Source: an uncultured Geobacter sp.
GTDB taxonomy: Bacteria; Desulfobacterota; Desulfuromonadia; Geobacterales; Geobacteraceae
DNA: 43,159 bases
Reading direction: 5' to 3'
NCBI GenBank assembly: GCA_903925075.1
Contig: CAIYDQ010000020.1
Coordinates: 1 to 43,159, forward strand
Shown: positions 18,763-28,624 of the stretch, piece after piece
How the letters are laid out: each line of letters starts with the position of its first letter
How positions within the stretch are numbered: the first letter of the stretch is position 1
The notes under the pieces: generated by a model
Told to the model about the DNA's origin: nothing
What the model saw: the letters and a program-made list of their open reading frames with translations, nothing else
The model's database searches: none
Made by a program: the position numbers and the translations under genes

Positions 18763-21006
18763 ATGACCAAGTTGTTCGTCGCACTGTTGCTGGCTTTGCT
18801 TATCGGTGGCTGCTCCGGCTCTGGTTCAACGCCGGTCAATCTGAGCGCCATTAAGGTCACGCCGCCGACGGCCAGCGTCTCCCCGGGAAGCAACGTGTCT
18901 TTTCGGGCCACCGGGGTTTTTTCAGACGGCAATCAGGTCGACCTTACCGGCTTGGTCAGTTGGAGTTCCTCCGACCCGACTGTCGCCACCGTCGACAGCT
19001 CAGGGGTAGCAACCGGCGTCGGCGCCGGCAGCAGCAGGATCACCGCGACCTCCGGCACCCTTTCCGGCTCGGCCACCCTCACCACGGCGGCGGTGCTGTC
19101 CATCGCCGTCACACCTGCCAACCCGGTCGGCATCGTGGGAGGAGCCCAGCAGTTCACGGCGACGGCGACCCTTACCAACGGCGCCGTGCAGGACCTGACG
19201 GGACACGCGCTCTGGAACAGCTCCGATCCAACCGTCGCCACCATCAACCAGGCGGGCCTCGCCACCCCGGTCGGCGCCGGCGCGTCCACCATCACGGCAA
19301 GCGCGGGGGGCGCCAGCGGCCAGACTACTCTTACCGTGGCGACGGTGCTTTCGCTGGCGCTGGCACCCGCGACTCCGAGCGTCGATGCGGGAGCCAGCCA
19401 GCAGTTCACCGCCACCGGCACGCTTTCCAACGGCACCGTCAGAGACGTGACCTCCTTGGCCAATTGGAGCTCCGCCGATGCGAGCATCGTCAGCATCAGT
19501 GCTGCCGGCGTCGCCACCGCCCTCTCCCCGGGCGCCACCACGATCAGCGCCGCCTTGCCCGGCGTCACCACCCGCAGCACCGGCATCCAGGTGCTGGGGC
19601 CTACTTCGATAGCGGTTACGCCGGCCAACGCCAGCGCGGTGGTCGGCTCGACGCAACAGTTCACGGCCAGCGGGACCTTTGCCGACGGCAGCACGCGGGA
19701 CCTGACCGCGCTCGTCACCTGGAGTTCCTCGTCGCCCGGCATCGCCACCATCAGCAATACCGTCGGATCGCGGGGCGTCGCCACCGCCCTCGGCAACGGC
19801 GCCACCATCGTCACCGCCACCCTGGGAGTCGCAGGCTCCGCTTCCTTGACCGTCAAGTCCCTCTCCTCCGTGACCGTCACCCCCGCAGCTCCCGCCATCA
19901 GCAGGGGTGCCAGCCAACAGTTCACCGCCACCGGCAGCTTTTCCGACGGCTCCACCCAGGACCTGACCAACTCGGTCGCCTGGAGTTCCTCCGCGCCGGC
20001 CATCGCCGCCATCGGCAACACGGCCGGCACCAAGGGGCTCTTGACCGCCAATGCCCTGGGGCGGACCACCGTCACGGCAAGTTTCGGCGCCATCAGCGGT
20101 ACGAGTTCGGTGGCCGTCATCGTCACCAACGCGGCCTTTGTCAGCGATTTCGGCAGCAACCTCCTTTCGGTCGTCGATACCGGCAATACCAACCTGGTCA
20201 GCAACGTATCGGTCGGCTCCGCGCCGCAAGGGGTCGCGGTCGATGCCGCCAACAGCCGGGCCTACGTGGCGAACAACGGCAACAACAGCGTGTCTGTGCT
20301 GGATATCGCCGGCAACACCCAGGTCACCACCGTCAGCGTGGGGGCCGGTCCCTGGGGGGTGGCGCTCAACCAGACCGCCAGACGGCTCTACGTCGCCAAC
20401 AGCTTCAGTGCCACGGTCTCGGTGATCGACACCGGCAACAATACCGTCGTCGCCACCATTCCGGTCGGCGCGACTCCCAAGGGAATTGCCGTTAACACCG
20501 CCAGTAACCGGATCTACGTCGCCAACTCAGGCTCCAACTCGGTTTCGGTAATCGACGGCACCAGCAATACGGTGATCGGCAGCGTCAGCGTCCAGCAGGC
20601 GCCGCTTGAGGTAGCGATAAACCCCGCTGCCAACCGGGCCTACGTAACCAACAGCAACAGCGGCACGGTAACGGTCATCGACACTGCCAGCAATTTGCCG
20701 ATAACCACCATCGTCGTGGGATCGGGGCCATGGGGGGTGGCGCTGGGGCCGGGGGCAAGCCGGCTTTATGTCGCCAACAACCAAAGCGGGACCGTTTCGG
20801 TGATCGACACCGCCATCAATACCCTGTTCTTCACCATTCCGGTCGGTTCCGCGCCCAGGGGAGTGGCGGTGAACCCGACCACCAATCGGGTGTTCGTGGC
20901 CAATTTCGGATCCAACACCATCTCCGTCATCGATGCAGTAAGCGAAAGTTTGATCAACACCATCCCGGGATTCATCGGACCCAACGAAGTAGCTGTGGTG
21001 CCTTAG
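18763..21006 (+). CDS. lipoprotein with five Big_2 Ig-like domains and a seven-bladed YVTN propeller
   Basis: A 747-residue exported lipoprotein. The signal peptide ends in the lipobox LIGGC (C17). Five Ig-like Big_2 repeats of about 85 residues follow (about 27-455; recurring motifs QQFTATGTFSDGST, VTWSSS, GVATA.G.G). Seven 42-residue YVTN blades then run from about 456 to the end (recurring YVAN..S.TVSVIDT.. and PVG..P.GVAVNP..NR), enough for one closed propeller. Ig-plus-propeller lipoproteins are usually surface-exposed or periplasmic binding/adhesion proteins; the substrate is unknown. AAAGGAGG lies at ideal spacing before the ATG. It has its own promoter and a terminator-like hairpin downstream, so it appears monocistronic. 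Confidence 0.85.
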   Translation: MTKLFVALLLALLIGGCSGSGSTPVNLSAIKVTPPTASVSPGSNVSFRATGVFSDGNQVDLTGLVSWSSSDPTVATVDSSGVATGVGAGSSRITATSGTLSGSATLTTAAVLSIAVTPANPVGIVGGAQQFTATATLTNGAVQDLTGHALWNSSDPTVATINQAGLATPVGAGASTITASAGGASGQTTLTVATVLSLALAPATPSVDAGASQQFTATGTLSNGTVRDVTSLANWSSADASIVSISAAGVATALSPGATTISAALPGVTTRSTGIQVLGPTSIAVTPANASAVVGSTQQFTASGTFADGSTRDLTALVTWSSSSPGIATISNTVGSRGVATALGNGATIVTATLGVAGSASLTVKSLSSVTVTPAAPAISRGASQQFTATGSFSDGSTQDLTNSVAWSSSAPAIAAIGNTAGTKGLLTANALGRTTVTASFGAISGTSSVAVIVTNAAFVSDFGSNLLSVVDTGNTNLVSNVSVGSAPQGVAVDAANSRAYVANNGNNSVSVLDIAGNTQVTTVSVGAGPWGVALNQTARRLYVANSFSATVSVIDTGNNTVVATIPVGATPKGIAVNTASNRIYVANSGSNSVSVIDGTSNTVIGSVSVQQAPLEVAINPAANRAYVTNSNSGTVTVIDTASNLPITTIVVGSGPWGVALGPGASRLYVANNQSGTVSVIDTAINTLFFTIPVGSAPRGVAVNPTTNRVFVANFGSNTISVIDAVSESLINTIPGFIGPNEVAVVP

Positions 21007-21055
21007 GACGGCGGGCGAAGAGCTAAAGGCGGGAAAGGCTAAAGGCCGAGGACTA

Positions 21056-21079
21056 CCCCCTCCCGCAAGGGGGAGGGGG
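21056..21079 (+). terminator. GC-rich terminator-like hairpin
   Basis: CCCCCTCCC (21056-21064) pairs with GGGAGGGGG (21071-21079) around GCAAGG. There is no T tract. It is likely to end or protect the lipoprotein transcript. Confidence 0.4.
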
Positions 21080-21159
21080 CTCTGGACTTGCAGAAGCTCC
21101 AAACAGATTTCACGCTTTTATCGTCATCCACTAGTCAGGTTCCCCTTCCCCTTCCCCTT

Positions 21160-21270
21160 CGCCTTTCGCCTTTCGCCTTTCGCCTTTCGCCTTTCGCCTT
21201 TCGCCCTTCGCCTTTCGCCTTTCGCCTTTCGCCTTTCGCCTTTTGCCTTTTGCCTTTTGCCTTTTGCCTT
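21160..21270. repeat. 7-bp tandem repeat array (CGCCTTT / TGCCTTT)
   Basis: About 16 uninterrupted heptamers: eleven CGCCTTT units (one with a T-to-C change), then a block where the unit becomes TGCCTTT. The last unit runs directly into the -35 hexamer TTGACA of the efflux promoter. Since 7 is not a multiple of the helical repeat, gain or loss of units would shift upstream DNA on the helix face. Such a simple repeat is prone to slippage. Confidence 0.9.
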
Positions 21271-21297
21271 GACATCCCAGCCACCAACATATATATA
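21269..21297 (+). promoter_or_regulatory. strong sigma-70 promoter for the RND efflux operon
   Basis: TTGACA (21269-21274), a 17-bp spacer and TATATA (21292-21297): perfect -35, ideal spacing and a good -10. It is about 60 bp before the GTG start at 21357. Confidence 0.7.
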
Positions 21298-21313
21298 TGC
21301 ATTCGCATATGTA
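21292..21313. promoter_or_regulatory. palindrome overlapping the -10: candidate repressor operator
   Basis: ATATGC (21295-21300), ATTC, GCATAT (21305-21310) is an inverted repeat, with alternating AT flanks extending it. It overlaps the -10 and start region of the efflux promoter, where TetR/MarR-type repressors of RND operons commonly bind. No regulator gene lies next to it. Confidence 0.45.
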
Positions 21314-21356
21314 TTTACCGAGATAACTCAGTACTACCCGAAAAGGAGATCGCCGG

Positions 21357-22700
21357 GTGAAAAATACGATCGTACCGCTGGTCGCCGCGCTGCTGCTTCT
21401 CTGCGCGGCCCCCGCCTTCGCCGATACCGTAACCTTGCGCGAGGCCATCGGCCGCGCCCTGGACAACAACCAGACCGTGAAGGCGGCAACTTTCGAGAAG
21501 GGGGCCGCTCTGGAGGAATCCGCCGCGGCCCGCAGCCGCTACTTCCCCCGCGTCTACCTGGAAAGCGGCGTCACGCTCGCCAATACGCCCAGCAAGGTGT
21601 TCATGATGAAGCTGGACGAGGCCCGCATCAATCCGGCCAGCGATTTCGCCGCCGACACCCTGAACCACCCCGCCGCTCGGGCCGATTTCCGCAACGCTCT
21701 CTCGCTGGAGCAGCCTCTGCTCGATCTGGGCATCGCCGCCGGCGCCAGGATGGCCGAAAACGACGCCGAGGCGGCCGCGCTCTCTCTGGAAAAGAGCCGG
21801 GAACAGCTGGCTTTTCGCGTCTACCTCGCCTACCTGACGGTCCGCAAGGCCAAGGCTTTCAGCGAGATCGCCGACCAGGCGGTGGCGGACGCCAGGGAGC
21901 ACGCACGCCTGGCAGGGGTGCGGGAAAAGGACGGCGTGGGGCTGAAATCGGACCAACTGCGGGCGGCGACCGCGCTCTCCGAGGCGGAGCAGCGATTGAT
22001 CTCGGCTAACAACGATCTGTTGCTGGCGCGACTGCGCTTGAACCTGGCGGTCGGCGGCCCGGAAGGCGCGGCTTTGGACATCGGCGAGACCCCGGAGCTG
22101 AAGGCGTCTCCCCTGGAGCGGGGCGATTTGATCGCCTTGGCGCAACTGAGCCGACCGGAGCTGAAGGTCGCCCGCAAGGCGCTGGAAAAGGGTGACATCG
22201 CCGTGCGGCAGGCGCAAAACGCCTATTACCCGACCATTTACGCCAGCGCCGGCTACCAGGTGAACGACCGCGACCTGCCGCTTGGCTACGACAACGATTC
22301 CTGGAGCGTCGGCGTCAACCTACGCTGGCAACTGTTCGACGGCAACAGCCGCTCGCATGCCAAGAAGAAGGCGGAACTCTCCCGACAAGCATCAGCGGCG
22401 CTGCTTGAGGAGGACCGCAGGGAAGTCGCGTTGCAGGTGACGGAAAGCCTGCTGCGCCGGCAGGAAGCGGGGTTGAAGCTGACCTCGGCGCGCGCCGCCG
22501 TCAAGGCCGCGCAAGAGGGGCTGCGCCTGGTCGCGCTCCGCTTCCAAAACGGCCTTTCCACCATGGTTGAATTGATGGATGCCGAGTCGGTGCTAAACGG
22601 CGCCAGGGCGAACCTGGTCGAAGTGGAGAGCGGCTTTATCGGCTCGACCGGAGAGATCTATTACCGAGCTGGAGTGTTTTTGAAGGAGGTCTTGCAATGA
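21357..22700 (+). CDS. TolC-family outer-membrane efflux channel
   Basis: A 447-residue protein with a signal peptide (cleavage after APAFA, residue 22) and two outer-membrane-efflux repeats rich in long amphipathic helices (REAIGRALDNNQTVKAA near the N-terminus; ALRFQNGLSTMVELMDAE near the C-terminus, a TolC/CusC-type signature). It forms the trimeric exit duct of an RND pump. The GTG start is preceded by AAAAGGAGAT at 8 nt. It overlaps the adaptor gene by 4 nt (ATGA) and heads the efflux operon. Confidence 0.9.
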   Translation: MKNTIVPLVAALLLLCAAPAFADTVTLREAIGRALDNNQTVKAATFEKGAALEESAAARSRYFPRVYLESGVTLANTPSKVFMMKLDEARINPASDFAADTLNHPAARADFRNALSLEQPLLDLGIAAGARMAENDAEAAALSLEKSREQLAFRVYLAYLTVRKAKAFSEIADQAVADAREHARLAGVREKDGVGLKSDQLRAATALSEAEQRLISANNDLLLARLRLNLAVGGPEGAALDIGETPELKASPLERGDLIALAQLSRPELKVARKALEKGDIAVRQAQNAYYPTIYASAGYQVNDRDLPLGYDNDSWSVGVNLRWQLFDGNSRSHAKKKAELSRQASAALLEEDRREVALQVTESLLRRQEAGLKLTSARAAVKAAQEGLRLVALRFQNGLSTMVELMDAESVLNGARANLVEVESGFIGSTGEIYYRAGVFLKEVLQ

Positions 22701-23791
22701 GAAGTTACCGGGCCGCTGTGGTCGCCCTGTTGATAGCGTCAACCCTTGGCTGCGACCGGAAGGTCGAGCAGGCGACTCCAAGCGCGCCTGCCGTCGTGCA
22801 CGGCGCGACGGTGGCCGCCGTGTCGGCCGAGGCGATCCCCGACCTGCAGGAGGCGGTGGGCACGGTCAAGGCGCGCAGTTTCGCGCTGGTCGCCTCCCGC
22901 ATCGCCGGCAGCGTCAGTGCGGTGTACGCCAAGGAAGGCGAGCGGGTCGCCAAGGGGAAGCTCTTGGCCGGCATCGAGGCCGCCGAAAGCGGAGCCGCTG
23001 CTGCAGGCGCGGTCGCCGGCGTCGAGGAGGCAGGGCGGGCGCTGGCCGAGTCCCGCTCCCGCAAACGGCTGGCGGACGCCACCTTCGAGCGCTACCGCAA
23101 GCTCTTCGGCGAGCAGGCGGTGACCCGGCAGGAGTTCGAGGTGCGCCAAAGCGAACAGGAGGTGGCCGCCGAGGGGGTCGCCCGGGCCGAAGCCCGGCTG
23201 GACCAGGCGCGCCAAAGCGCCAAGGCCGCCGGCGCCGTGGCGGGCTACGGCAAGGTGGCCGCGCCCATCGCCGGGGTGATCGTGGCAAAGCAGGCGGAGA
23301 CGGGGCAGACGGTATTTCCCGGCACCCCGCTCTTCACCATCGAGGGTGACGACGGCTTCCGGCTGGAGGCGCAGGTTCCCGAGGCGCTCCTGGGCAAGGT
23401 GACGCCGGGCGAGCAGGTCGGCATCGCCGTCGAAGGCGCGCCCGCCACCGGCAGGGTTTCCGAGGTCGTCCCCACGGTCGACCCGGCCAGCCGCACCTTC
23501 ACCGTCAAGATCGACCTTCCCGCCAGGGGGCTCAGGTCCGGCGCCTTCGGCAAGGCGCTCATCAAGGTAGGCTCGCGCCAGGGGATAGCGGTCCCGGCCG
23601 CGGCGGTGGTCGAGCGGGGAGCGCTGACCTCGGTCTGGGCGGTCTCGCCGGAGGGGATCGCCAGGCTGCGCCTGGTCAAGCTCGGCCGCGTCCTGGGGAG
23701 CCGGGTGGAGGTCCTTTCCGGACTAACCGCGGGCGAGAAGATCGTCACCGCCGGCGCCGAGCGGGTCAGCGACGGCGTCAAACTCCAATGA
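22697..23791 (+). CDS. RND efflux periplasmic adaptor lipoprotein (membrane fusion protein)
   Basis: A 364-residue adaptor with lipobox STLGC (C19). The layout is typical: a split lipoyl/biotinyl domain ([20 protein letters not shown] and [18 protein letters not shown]), a coiled-coil hairpin between them (about 95-180), a beta-barrel ([20 protein letters not shown]) and a membrane-proximal domain. It bridges the pump at 23788 and the channel at 21357 in the periplasm. It is coupled to both neighbours by ATGA overlaps. The substrate is not evident from sequence. Confidence 0.9.
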   Translation: MRSYRAAVVALLIASTLGCDRKVEQATPSAPAVVHGATVAAVSAEAIPDLQEAVGTVKARSFALVASRIAGSVSAVYAKEGERVAKGKLLAGIEAAESGAAAAGAVAGVEEAGRALAESRSRKRLADATFERYRKLFGEQAVTRQEFEVRQSEQEVAAEGVARAEARLDQARQSAKAAGAVAGYGKVAAPIAGVIVAKQAETGQTVFPGTPLFTIEGDDGFRLEAQVPEALLGKVTPGEQVGIAVEGAPATGRVSEVVPTVDPASRTFTVKIDLPARGLRSGAFGKALIKVGSRQGIAVPAAAVVERGALTSVWAVSPEGIARLRLVKLGRVLGSRVEVLSGLTAGEKIVTAGAERVSDGVKLQ

Positions 23792-26700
23792 AGGCGAGCG
23801 AGAACATGGACAATCTCGGCTTCGCGGGGAGGATCGCCCGCGCCTTCATAGATTCCAAACTGACGCCGCTGATCGTCGGCGCCTCGCTGCTCCTCGGGCT
23901 TTTTTCCGTGCTGGCCACCCCCCGCGAGGAGGAACCGCAGATCGTGGTCCCCATGGTGGACATCTACCTCCCCATGCCCGGCTCCTCCCCCAAGGAGGTC
24001 GAGGACCTGCTGGTCGCCCCCTTCGAGAAGAAGATCTGGGAGATCAAGGGGGTCGAGTACCTCTACTCGGCCAGCCGCCCGGGGATGGGGATCGTCACGG
24101 TCCGCTTCCTGGTCGGTGAGAACCAGGAGCAGTCGCTGGTCAAGCTCTACAACAAGGTGATGAGCAACCGCCCCCTGCTCCCTCCCGGCGCCGGCGAGCC
24201 GCTGGTGGTCCCCAAGTCGATCGACGACGTCCCGATCCTGAGCCTGACCCTGTGGTCCGCCCGCTACGACCACCATGCCTTGCGGCGCGTGGCGCAGGAA
24301 CTGGCCGACGACCTGCAAAAAACGGACAACGCGGCGGAGACGCAGATCAAGGGGGGGCTCTCCCGCGAGCTCAAGGTGAGCCTCGACCCGTCCCGGCTCT
24401 CCTCGTTCGGGCTGACGCCGCTCGCCGTGATGGGGGCGCTGGAGCGCGCCAACGTGGCGCAGCGCGCCGGCTCCGTTTCGGCGGCGAACCGCGAATACAC
24501 CCTCGACGCCGGCAGCTTCCTGAGCGACGCCGGCGGCGCCAAGCGGCTGGTGGTGAGCCTGAAGGACGGGCGCCCCGTCTACCTGGGAGACGTGGCGGCG
24601 GTCTCCGAGGGGGTGCAGGAACCAAAGGACTACGTTTTCTTCGGGCTCGGTCCGGCGGCCGCCCACAAGGGGCTCTCAGGCGGCGCGGGCGACTATCCGG
24701 CGGTCACCATTTCGGTCGCCAAGCGCAAGGGGGCGAACGCCACCTGGGTGGCCGAGGACCTCATGAAGCGGGTGGAGTTCCAGAAAGGGAAGATCATCCC
24801 CGCCGAGATGCAGGTGACGGTGACCCGCAACTACGGCGAGACCGCCAAGGAGAAGAACAACGAGCTCTTGTTCCACATGTTCCTGGCCGCGATCTCGGTC
24901 ACCATCCTGATCGCGCTCTTCATGGGTTGGCGCGCCGGCGCGGTGGCGGCCATCGCCATTCCGGTGACGCTGGCGCTGACCATGTTCATCTTCAACCGGA
25001 TCGGCTACACGCTGAACCGCATCACCCTGTTCGCCCTGATCTTTTCCATCGGCATCCTGGTTGACGACGCCATCGTCGTCGTGGAGAACATCCACCGCTA
25101 CTTCACCACCACCAGGCTGAAGCCGCTTGAGGCCGCCATCCGCGCGGTGGACGAGATCGGCAACCCGACCATGCTCGCCACCCTGGCGGTGATCTGCTCG
25201 ATCCTACCCATGGGGTTCGTGGGGGGGCTGATGGGTCCCTACATGCGTCCCATCCCGGTGGGGGCCTCGCTGGCGATGCTCTTCTCGCTGCTGATCGCGC
25301 TGACCGTCACCCCTTACTTCGCCTACCGCTTCATGAAGGGCGAGTCCCACTTCGGCGGCAACGAGCCCCCCGAGGAAAGCCGGATGACCGGCTTCTATCG
25401 GCGCCTGATGGGCGCCCTGCTGCACAAAAAAGCCGTGCGCAACGGCTTTCTCCTCTCGGTGGTGGTGCTGCTGATCCTCTCCTGCTCGCTCGTCTATTTC
25501 AAGGCGGTGACGGTGAAGATGCTCCCCTTCGACAACAAGAGCGAACTGCAGTTGATCCTGGACGCGCCGGAGGGGACCACGCTGGAGGAGAACGCGCGCA
25601 TGGTCGCCGAGCTCGGGGACGTCCTTCGCAAGGTCCCCGAGGTCACCGATTTTCAAAGCTACGTGGGGACCAGTTCGCCTTTCAACTTCAACGGCCTGGT
25701 GCGCCACTACTACCTGAGAAAAGGCGCCAACGTCGCCGAGATCCAGGTGAACCTGGTGGGCAAGGAGCTGCGCCGCGACCAGTCGCACGAGATCGCCAAA
25801 AGGATCCGCCCGCCCCTGAAGGCGATCGCCGACCGCTACCGGGCAAGGCTGAAGGTGGCCGAGATCCCGCCCGGCCCGCCGGTGCTCTCGACCCTGGTCG
25901 CCGAGGTCTACGGGCCGGACCAGGCGAGCCGGGTGGAGATCGCCCGCCGGGTGAAGGAGATCTTCAAATCGACGCCCGGCGTGGTGGACGCCGACTGGTA
26001 CCAGGAGGACGACCAGCCGAGCCTGCGCTTCGAGGTGGACCGCGAGAAGGCGGCGCTCTCGGGGGTGGACGCGGCGCAGGTGGTGCAGACGCTGAAGATG
26101 GCGGTGGGCGGGGCCGACGCCGGGCTGCTGCACGCCCCCAAGGAAAAGGAGCCGGTCTACATCAACCTGCGCCTGCCGCTTAGCTCCCGCAGCGATCTCT
26201 CCGCGCTTTCCTCGATTTACCTCCCCGGGGCCAAGGGGAACGTGCCGCTCTCCGAGCTGGTCCGGGTGGTCCGGGGCGTGGAGGAAAAGTCGCTTTACAG
26301 AAAGAATCTGAAAAGCGTAGTCTACGTAACCGGGGACGTGGCCGGGGTGGTCGAGGCGCCGGTCTACGCGATACTGAAGATGCAAAAGGAGATAGACAAG
26401 ATCCGGCTTCCCGGCGGCTACCACATCGAGCAGCGGGCCGCCAGCCAGCCCTGGAACGAGGAGCGTCCCGGCATCAAGTGGGACGGAGAGTGGCACATCA
26501 CCTACGAGGTCTTCCGCGATCTGGGCGCCGCCTTTGCCGCCGTGATGATCCTGATTTACGTGCTGGTGGTCGCCTGGTTCAAGGATTTCACCACGCCCCT
26601 GGTGATCATGGCTCCCATACCGCTCACCCTGATCGGCATCCTCCCCGGTCACGCGCTGATGGGCGCCTTCTTCACCGCCACCAGCATGATCGGCTTCATC

Positions 26701-27021
26701 GCGCTGGCCGGCATCATCGTCAGAAACTCGATCATCCTGATCGATTTCGCCGAGTTGCGGCGCCGCGAAGGGATGCCGCTCGACCAGGCGATCATCGACG
26801 CGGGCGCGGTCCGTTTCCGGCCGATGCTGTTGACCGCGGCGGCCGTGGTGGTCGGCAGTTTCGTGATCCTGTTCGACCCGATCTTCCAGGGACTGGCGTT
26901 GGCCATGATGTGCGGCGAGATCGCCTCCACCACCCTTTCCAGGATCACCATTCCCATTCTTTATTTCCTGGTGGAGTCGTGGAAACTGAAGAGGCATCCT
27001 GAAAAAACAATCGAGAGTTGA
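23788..27021 (+). CDS. RND-family efflux pump (AcrB/HAE-like inner-membrane transporter)
   Basis: A 1077-residue RND transporter: TM1 at about 27-45, a large periplasmic loop, a TM cluster at about 365-520, a second large loop and TM8-12 at about 920-1060. The proton-relay aspartates are D426-D427 in [18 protein letters not shown], a form seen in hydrophobe/drug (HAE) exporters rather than heavy-metal (CusA) ones. Two RND halves are present and full length. The ATG at 23788 overlaps the adaptor stop; an in-frame ATG at 23806 with GAGCGAG upstream is an alternative. The C-terminus is followed after 14 bp by small redox genes on the same transcript. Confidence 0.92.
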   Translation: MKASENMDNLGFAGRIARAFIDSKLTPLIVGASLLLGLFSVLATPREEEPQIVVPMVDIYLPMPGSSPKEVEDLLVAPFEKKIWEIKGVEYLYSASRPGMGIVTVRFLVGENQEQSLVKLYNKVMSNRPLLPPGAGEPLVVPKSIDDVPILSLTLWSARYDHHALRRVAQELADDLQKTDNAAETQIKGGLSRELKVSLDPSRLSSFGLTPLAVMGALERANVAQRAGSVSAANREYTLDAGSFLSDAGGAKRLVVSLKDGRPVYLGDVAAVSEGVQEPKDYVFFGLGPAAAHKGLSGGAGDYPAVTISVAKRKGANATWVAEDLMKRVEFQKGKIIPAEMQVTVTRNYGETAKEKNNELLFHMFLAAISVTILIALFMGWRAGAVAAIAIPVTLALTMFIFNRIGYTLNRITLFALIFSIGILVDDAIVVVENIHRYFTTTRLKPLEAAIRAVDEIGNPTMLATLAVICSILPMGFVGGLMGPYMRPIPVGASLAMLFSLLIALTVTPYFAYRFMKGESHFGGNEPPEESRMTGFYRRLMGALLHKKAVRNGFLLSVVVLLILSCSLVYFKAVTVKMLPFDNKSELQLILDAPEGTTLEENARMVAELGDVLRKVPEVTDFQSYVGTSSPFNFNGLVRHYYLRKGANVAEIQVNLVGKELRRDQSHEIAKRIRPPLKAIADRYRARLKVAEIPPGPPVLSTLVAEVYGPDQASRVEIARRVKEIFKSTPGVVDADWYQEDDQPSLRFEVDREKAALSGVDAAQVVQTLKMAVGGADAGLLHAPKEKEPVYINLRLPLSSRSDLSALSSIYLPGAKGNVPLSELVRVVRGVEEKSLYRKNLKSVVYVTGDVAGVVEAPVYAILKMQKEIDKIRLPGGYHIEQRAASQPWNEERPGIKWDGEWHITYEVFRDLGAAFAAVMILIYVLVVAWFKDFTTPLVIMAPIPLTLIGILPGHALMGAFFTATSMIGFIALAGIIVRNSIILIDFAELRRREGMPLDQAIIDAGAVRFRPMLLTAAAVVVGSFVILFDPIFQGLALAMMCGEIASTTLSRITIPILYFLVESWKLKRHPEKTIES

Positions 27022-27035
27022 GGAGAAGGACCGGC

Positions 27036-27464
27036 ATGTTTTTCAAGAAAAAGGTTGTGATGGAGATCGAAGGGGAAGGCGCTGCGCAGCAGGTCGCCGC
27101 GCAGGCCGAAAAATTTTACCGTTCCGGCAAGATGCATTGCGCCGAGGCGGTGCTTGCCGCGCTGAAGAACCAGTTCGCTCCGGAATTGTCCGACGACCTG
27201 GTGCGCCTGGCCTCGGGATTTGGCGGCGGCTCCGGGGCCGGCTGCATCTGCGGCGCGGTCTCCGGGGGGACCATGGCCTTGGGGCTGGTCGTGCAGGGCG
27301 ACAAGAAGGCGGTTGCCGCCATGACGCGCGAGCTGCACGCATGGTTCAAGGAGCAGTACGGCGCCACCTGCTGCAAGATACTGACGGCGCACGGCAAAAA
27401 GGGTTGCGCCGATTTCACCGCCACCGTGGCCGGCAAGGTGGCGGAGCTGCTGCTGGATAGATGA
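27036..27464 (+). CDS. C_GCAxxG_C_C family protein
   Basis: A 142-residue protein with the family cysteine pattern: C35 (MHCAEAVL), C70/C72 in GAGCICGAVSGG, C112-C113 (TCCKIL) and C124 (KGCADF). The family is thought to be redox- or metal-related, but its function is not established. The ATG at 27036 has GGAGAAGG 5 nt upstream; the frame opens 18 nt earlier at a TTG without a ribosome site. It follows the pump gene by 14 bp, indicating co-transcription with the efflux genes. Confidence 0.85.
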   Translation: MFFKKKVVMEIEGEGAAQQVAAQAEKFYRSGKMHCAEAVLAALKNQFAPELSDDLVRLASGFGGGSGAGCICGAVSGGTMALGLVVQGDKKAVAAMTRELHAWFKEQYGATCCKILTAHGKKGCADFTATVAGKVAELLLDR

Positions 27465-27488
27465 CTTAAAGCAAAAGGAGACGCACGC

Positions 27489-27701
27489 ATGTACATCGAC
27501 AGGATTTTAAGACTCATGGCCGGCGGTTTCACGCTGTTGTCGCTGGCGCTCGCCCACTATCACGACCCCCGCTGGCTCTGGTTCACCGCCTTCGTCGGCC
27601 TCAACCTGTTCCAGTCGGGTTTCACCAACTGGTGCCCGGCGATGACCATCCTGGACAAGCTGGGGGTACCCAAGCTGCCGCCGCAAAACTGCAGCAAATG
27701 A
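27489..27701 (+). CDS. DUF2892 (YgaP-type transmembrane) protein
   Basis: A 70-residue inner-membrane protein with two helices (about 7-24 and 29-46) and the family's conserved turn GFTNWCP (C49-P50), plus C68 near the end. In E. coli YgaP this domain is fused to a rhodanese domain. Here the rhodanese is a separate exported protein two genes on. AAAAGGAG precedes the ATG. It overlaps the MBL-fold gene by 4 nt. Confidence 0.85.
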   Translation: MYIDRILRLMAGGFTLLSLALAHYHDPRWLWFTAFVGLNLFQSGFTNWCPAMTILDKLGVPKLPPQNCSK

Positions 27702-28537
27702 GCGGCCGGATCAAGATACTGTGCGAAAACAGCGCCGGGCCTTTTACCGGCACCCTCGGGGAGCACGGCTTTTCGGCGCTGATCGAACAGAACGGCGAGG
27801 CCATCCTCTTCGATACCGGGGGAGGGCAGACGCTGCTCGGCAACGCCCAGCGCATGAACATCGATTTGAGGAGCGTGCAGCAGGTGGTGTTGTCGCACGG
27901 GCACTACGACCACGCCGGCGGGCTCTGGCCGCTTTTGCACAACTGCGGTCCCAAGCGGGTGCTGGCGCACCCGGCGGTCTTCGCCCAGCGCTACTCCACC
28001 CGGGAAGGGGTGCGCCGCTCGGTCGGCATACCCTACGCCGAGCAATTCCTCGCCGGGCTGGGGGCGAGCTTTTCCTACAGCGACGCCTTCCGCGAGCTGC
28101 TCCCCGGCGTCTTCCTGACCGGCGAGGTGCCGCGGCTGACCCCTTTCGAGCAGGGAGACGCCGGGCTTTTCTGCGACCTTTCCGGCTGCCACGCGGACCG
28201 GGTGCCCGACGACCAGTCCTTGGCGATCGCCACGGAGAAGGGGCTGCTGCTCCTGCTTGGCTGCTGCCACGCCGGCGTCGTCAACACCTTCGAACACGTC
28301 CGGCAAAAGACCGGCATCGACCAGCTGTACGCCGTGATCGGCGGATTCCATCTCGCCTTCTCCTCACCCGCGCAGACCGAGGCGACGGTCAAGGCGCTGC
28401 GCGGCTTCGGCCTGAAAAAAATCTGCGCCGGCCACTGCACGGGCTTCGACGCCTCGGCCCGGCTGGCCAGGGAGTTTCCGGGCGGTTTCCGGCCGGCTCA
28501 CGTCGGCTACACGCTGGAATACGAACTTGCCGGATGA
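27698..28537 (+). CDS. MBL-fold metallo-hydrolase (COG1237-like)
   Basis: A 279-residue cytoplasmic metallo-beta-lactamase-fold protein. The metal motif is SHGHYDHAGG (H67, H69, D71, H72), with later ligands in GCCHAG and GGFHL. The pattern LSHGHYDHAGGL and the overall length fit the group annotated as dihydropterin/beta-ribofuranosyl-aminobenzene phosphate synthase-like (COG1237). Many members have unknown substrates. The ATG at 27698 overlaps the DUF2892 stop (ATGA); the frame upstream lies within that gene. The context of sulfur/redox genes suggests a thiol- or sulfide-linked substrate, but this is speculation. Confidence 0.85.
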   Translation: MSGRIKILCENSAGPFTGTLGEHGFSALIEQNGEAILFDTGGGQTLLGNAQRMNIDLRSVQQVVLSHGHYDHAGGLWPLLHNCGPKRVLAHPAVFAQRYSTREGVRRSVGIPYAEQFLAGLGASFSYSDAFRELLPGVFLTGEVPRLTPFEQGDAGLFCDLSGCHADRVPDDQSLAIATEKGLLLLLGCCHAGVVNTFEHVRQKTGIDQLYAVIGGFHLAFSSPAQTEATVKALRGFGLKKICAGHCTGFDASARLAREFPGGFRPAHVGYTLEYELAG

Positions 28538-28624
28538 ACCTGTAGACTATGAAAACACGAACCTGTAGAATACGGATCTGCAGCAGATGGAACTGTTGAA
28601 AATACGAACGTGCAAGGTGACATC
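28538..28624. repeat. short degenerate direct repeats between MBL and rhodanese genes
   Basis: GAACCTGTAGA occurs twice (about 28537 and 28559), with decayed copies (GATCTGCAG, GAACTGTTGA, GAACGTGCA) at irregular steps. It looks like a small decayed tandem repeat and has no coding potential. Confidence 0.45.

Larger units (their letters stand above)
21007..21356. other. intergenic region: hairpin, heptamer array, efflux promoter and operator
   Basis: The 350 bp contain a GC-rich hairpin after the lipoprotein gene (21056-21079), a purine/pyrimidine-skewed run of TTCCCC then heptamers (to 21270), and a sigma-70 promoter with an overlapping palindrome. No gene is seen. Confidence 0.7.

Noticed and set aside
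21160-21270. CRISPR-like array
   Set aside because: The repeats are 7 bp, contiguous and without spacers: a microsatellite, not a CRISPR.
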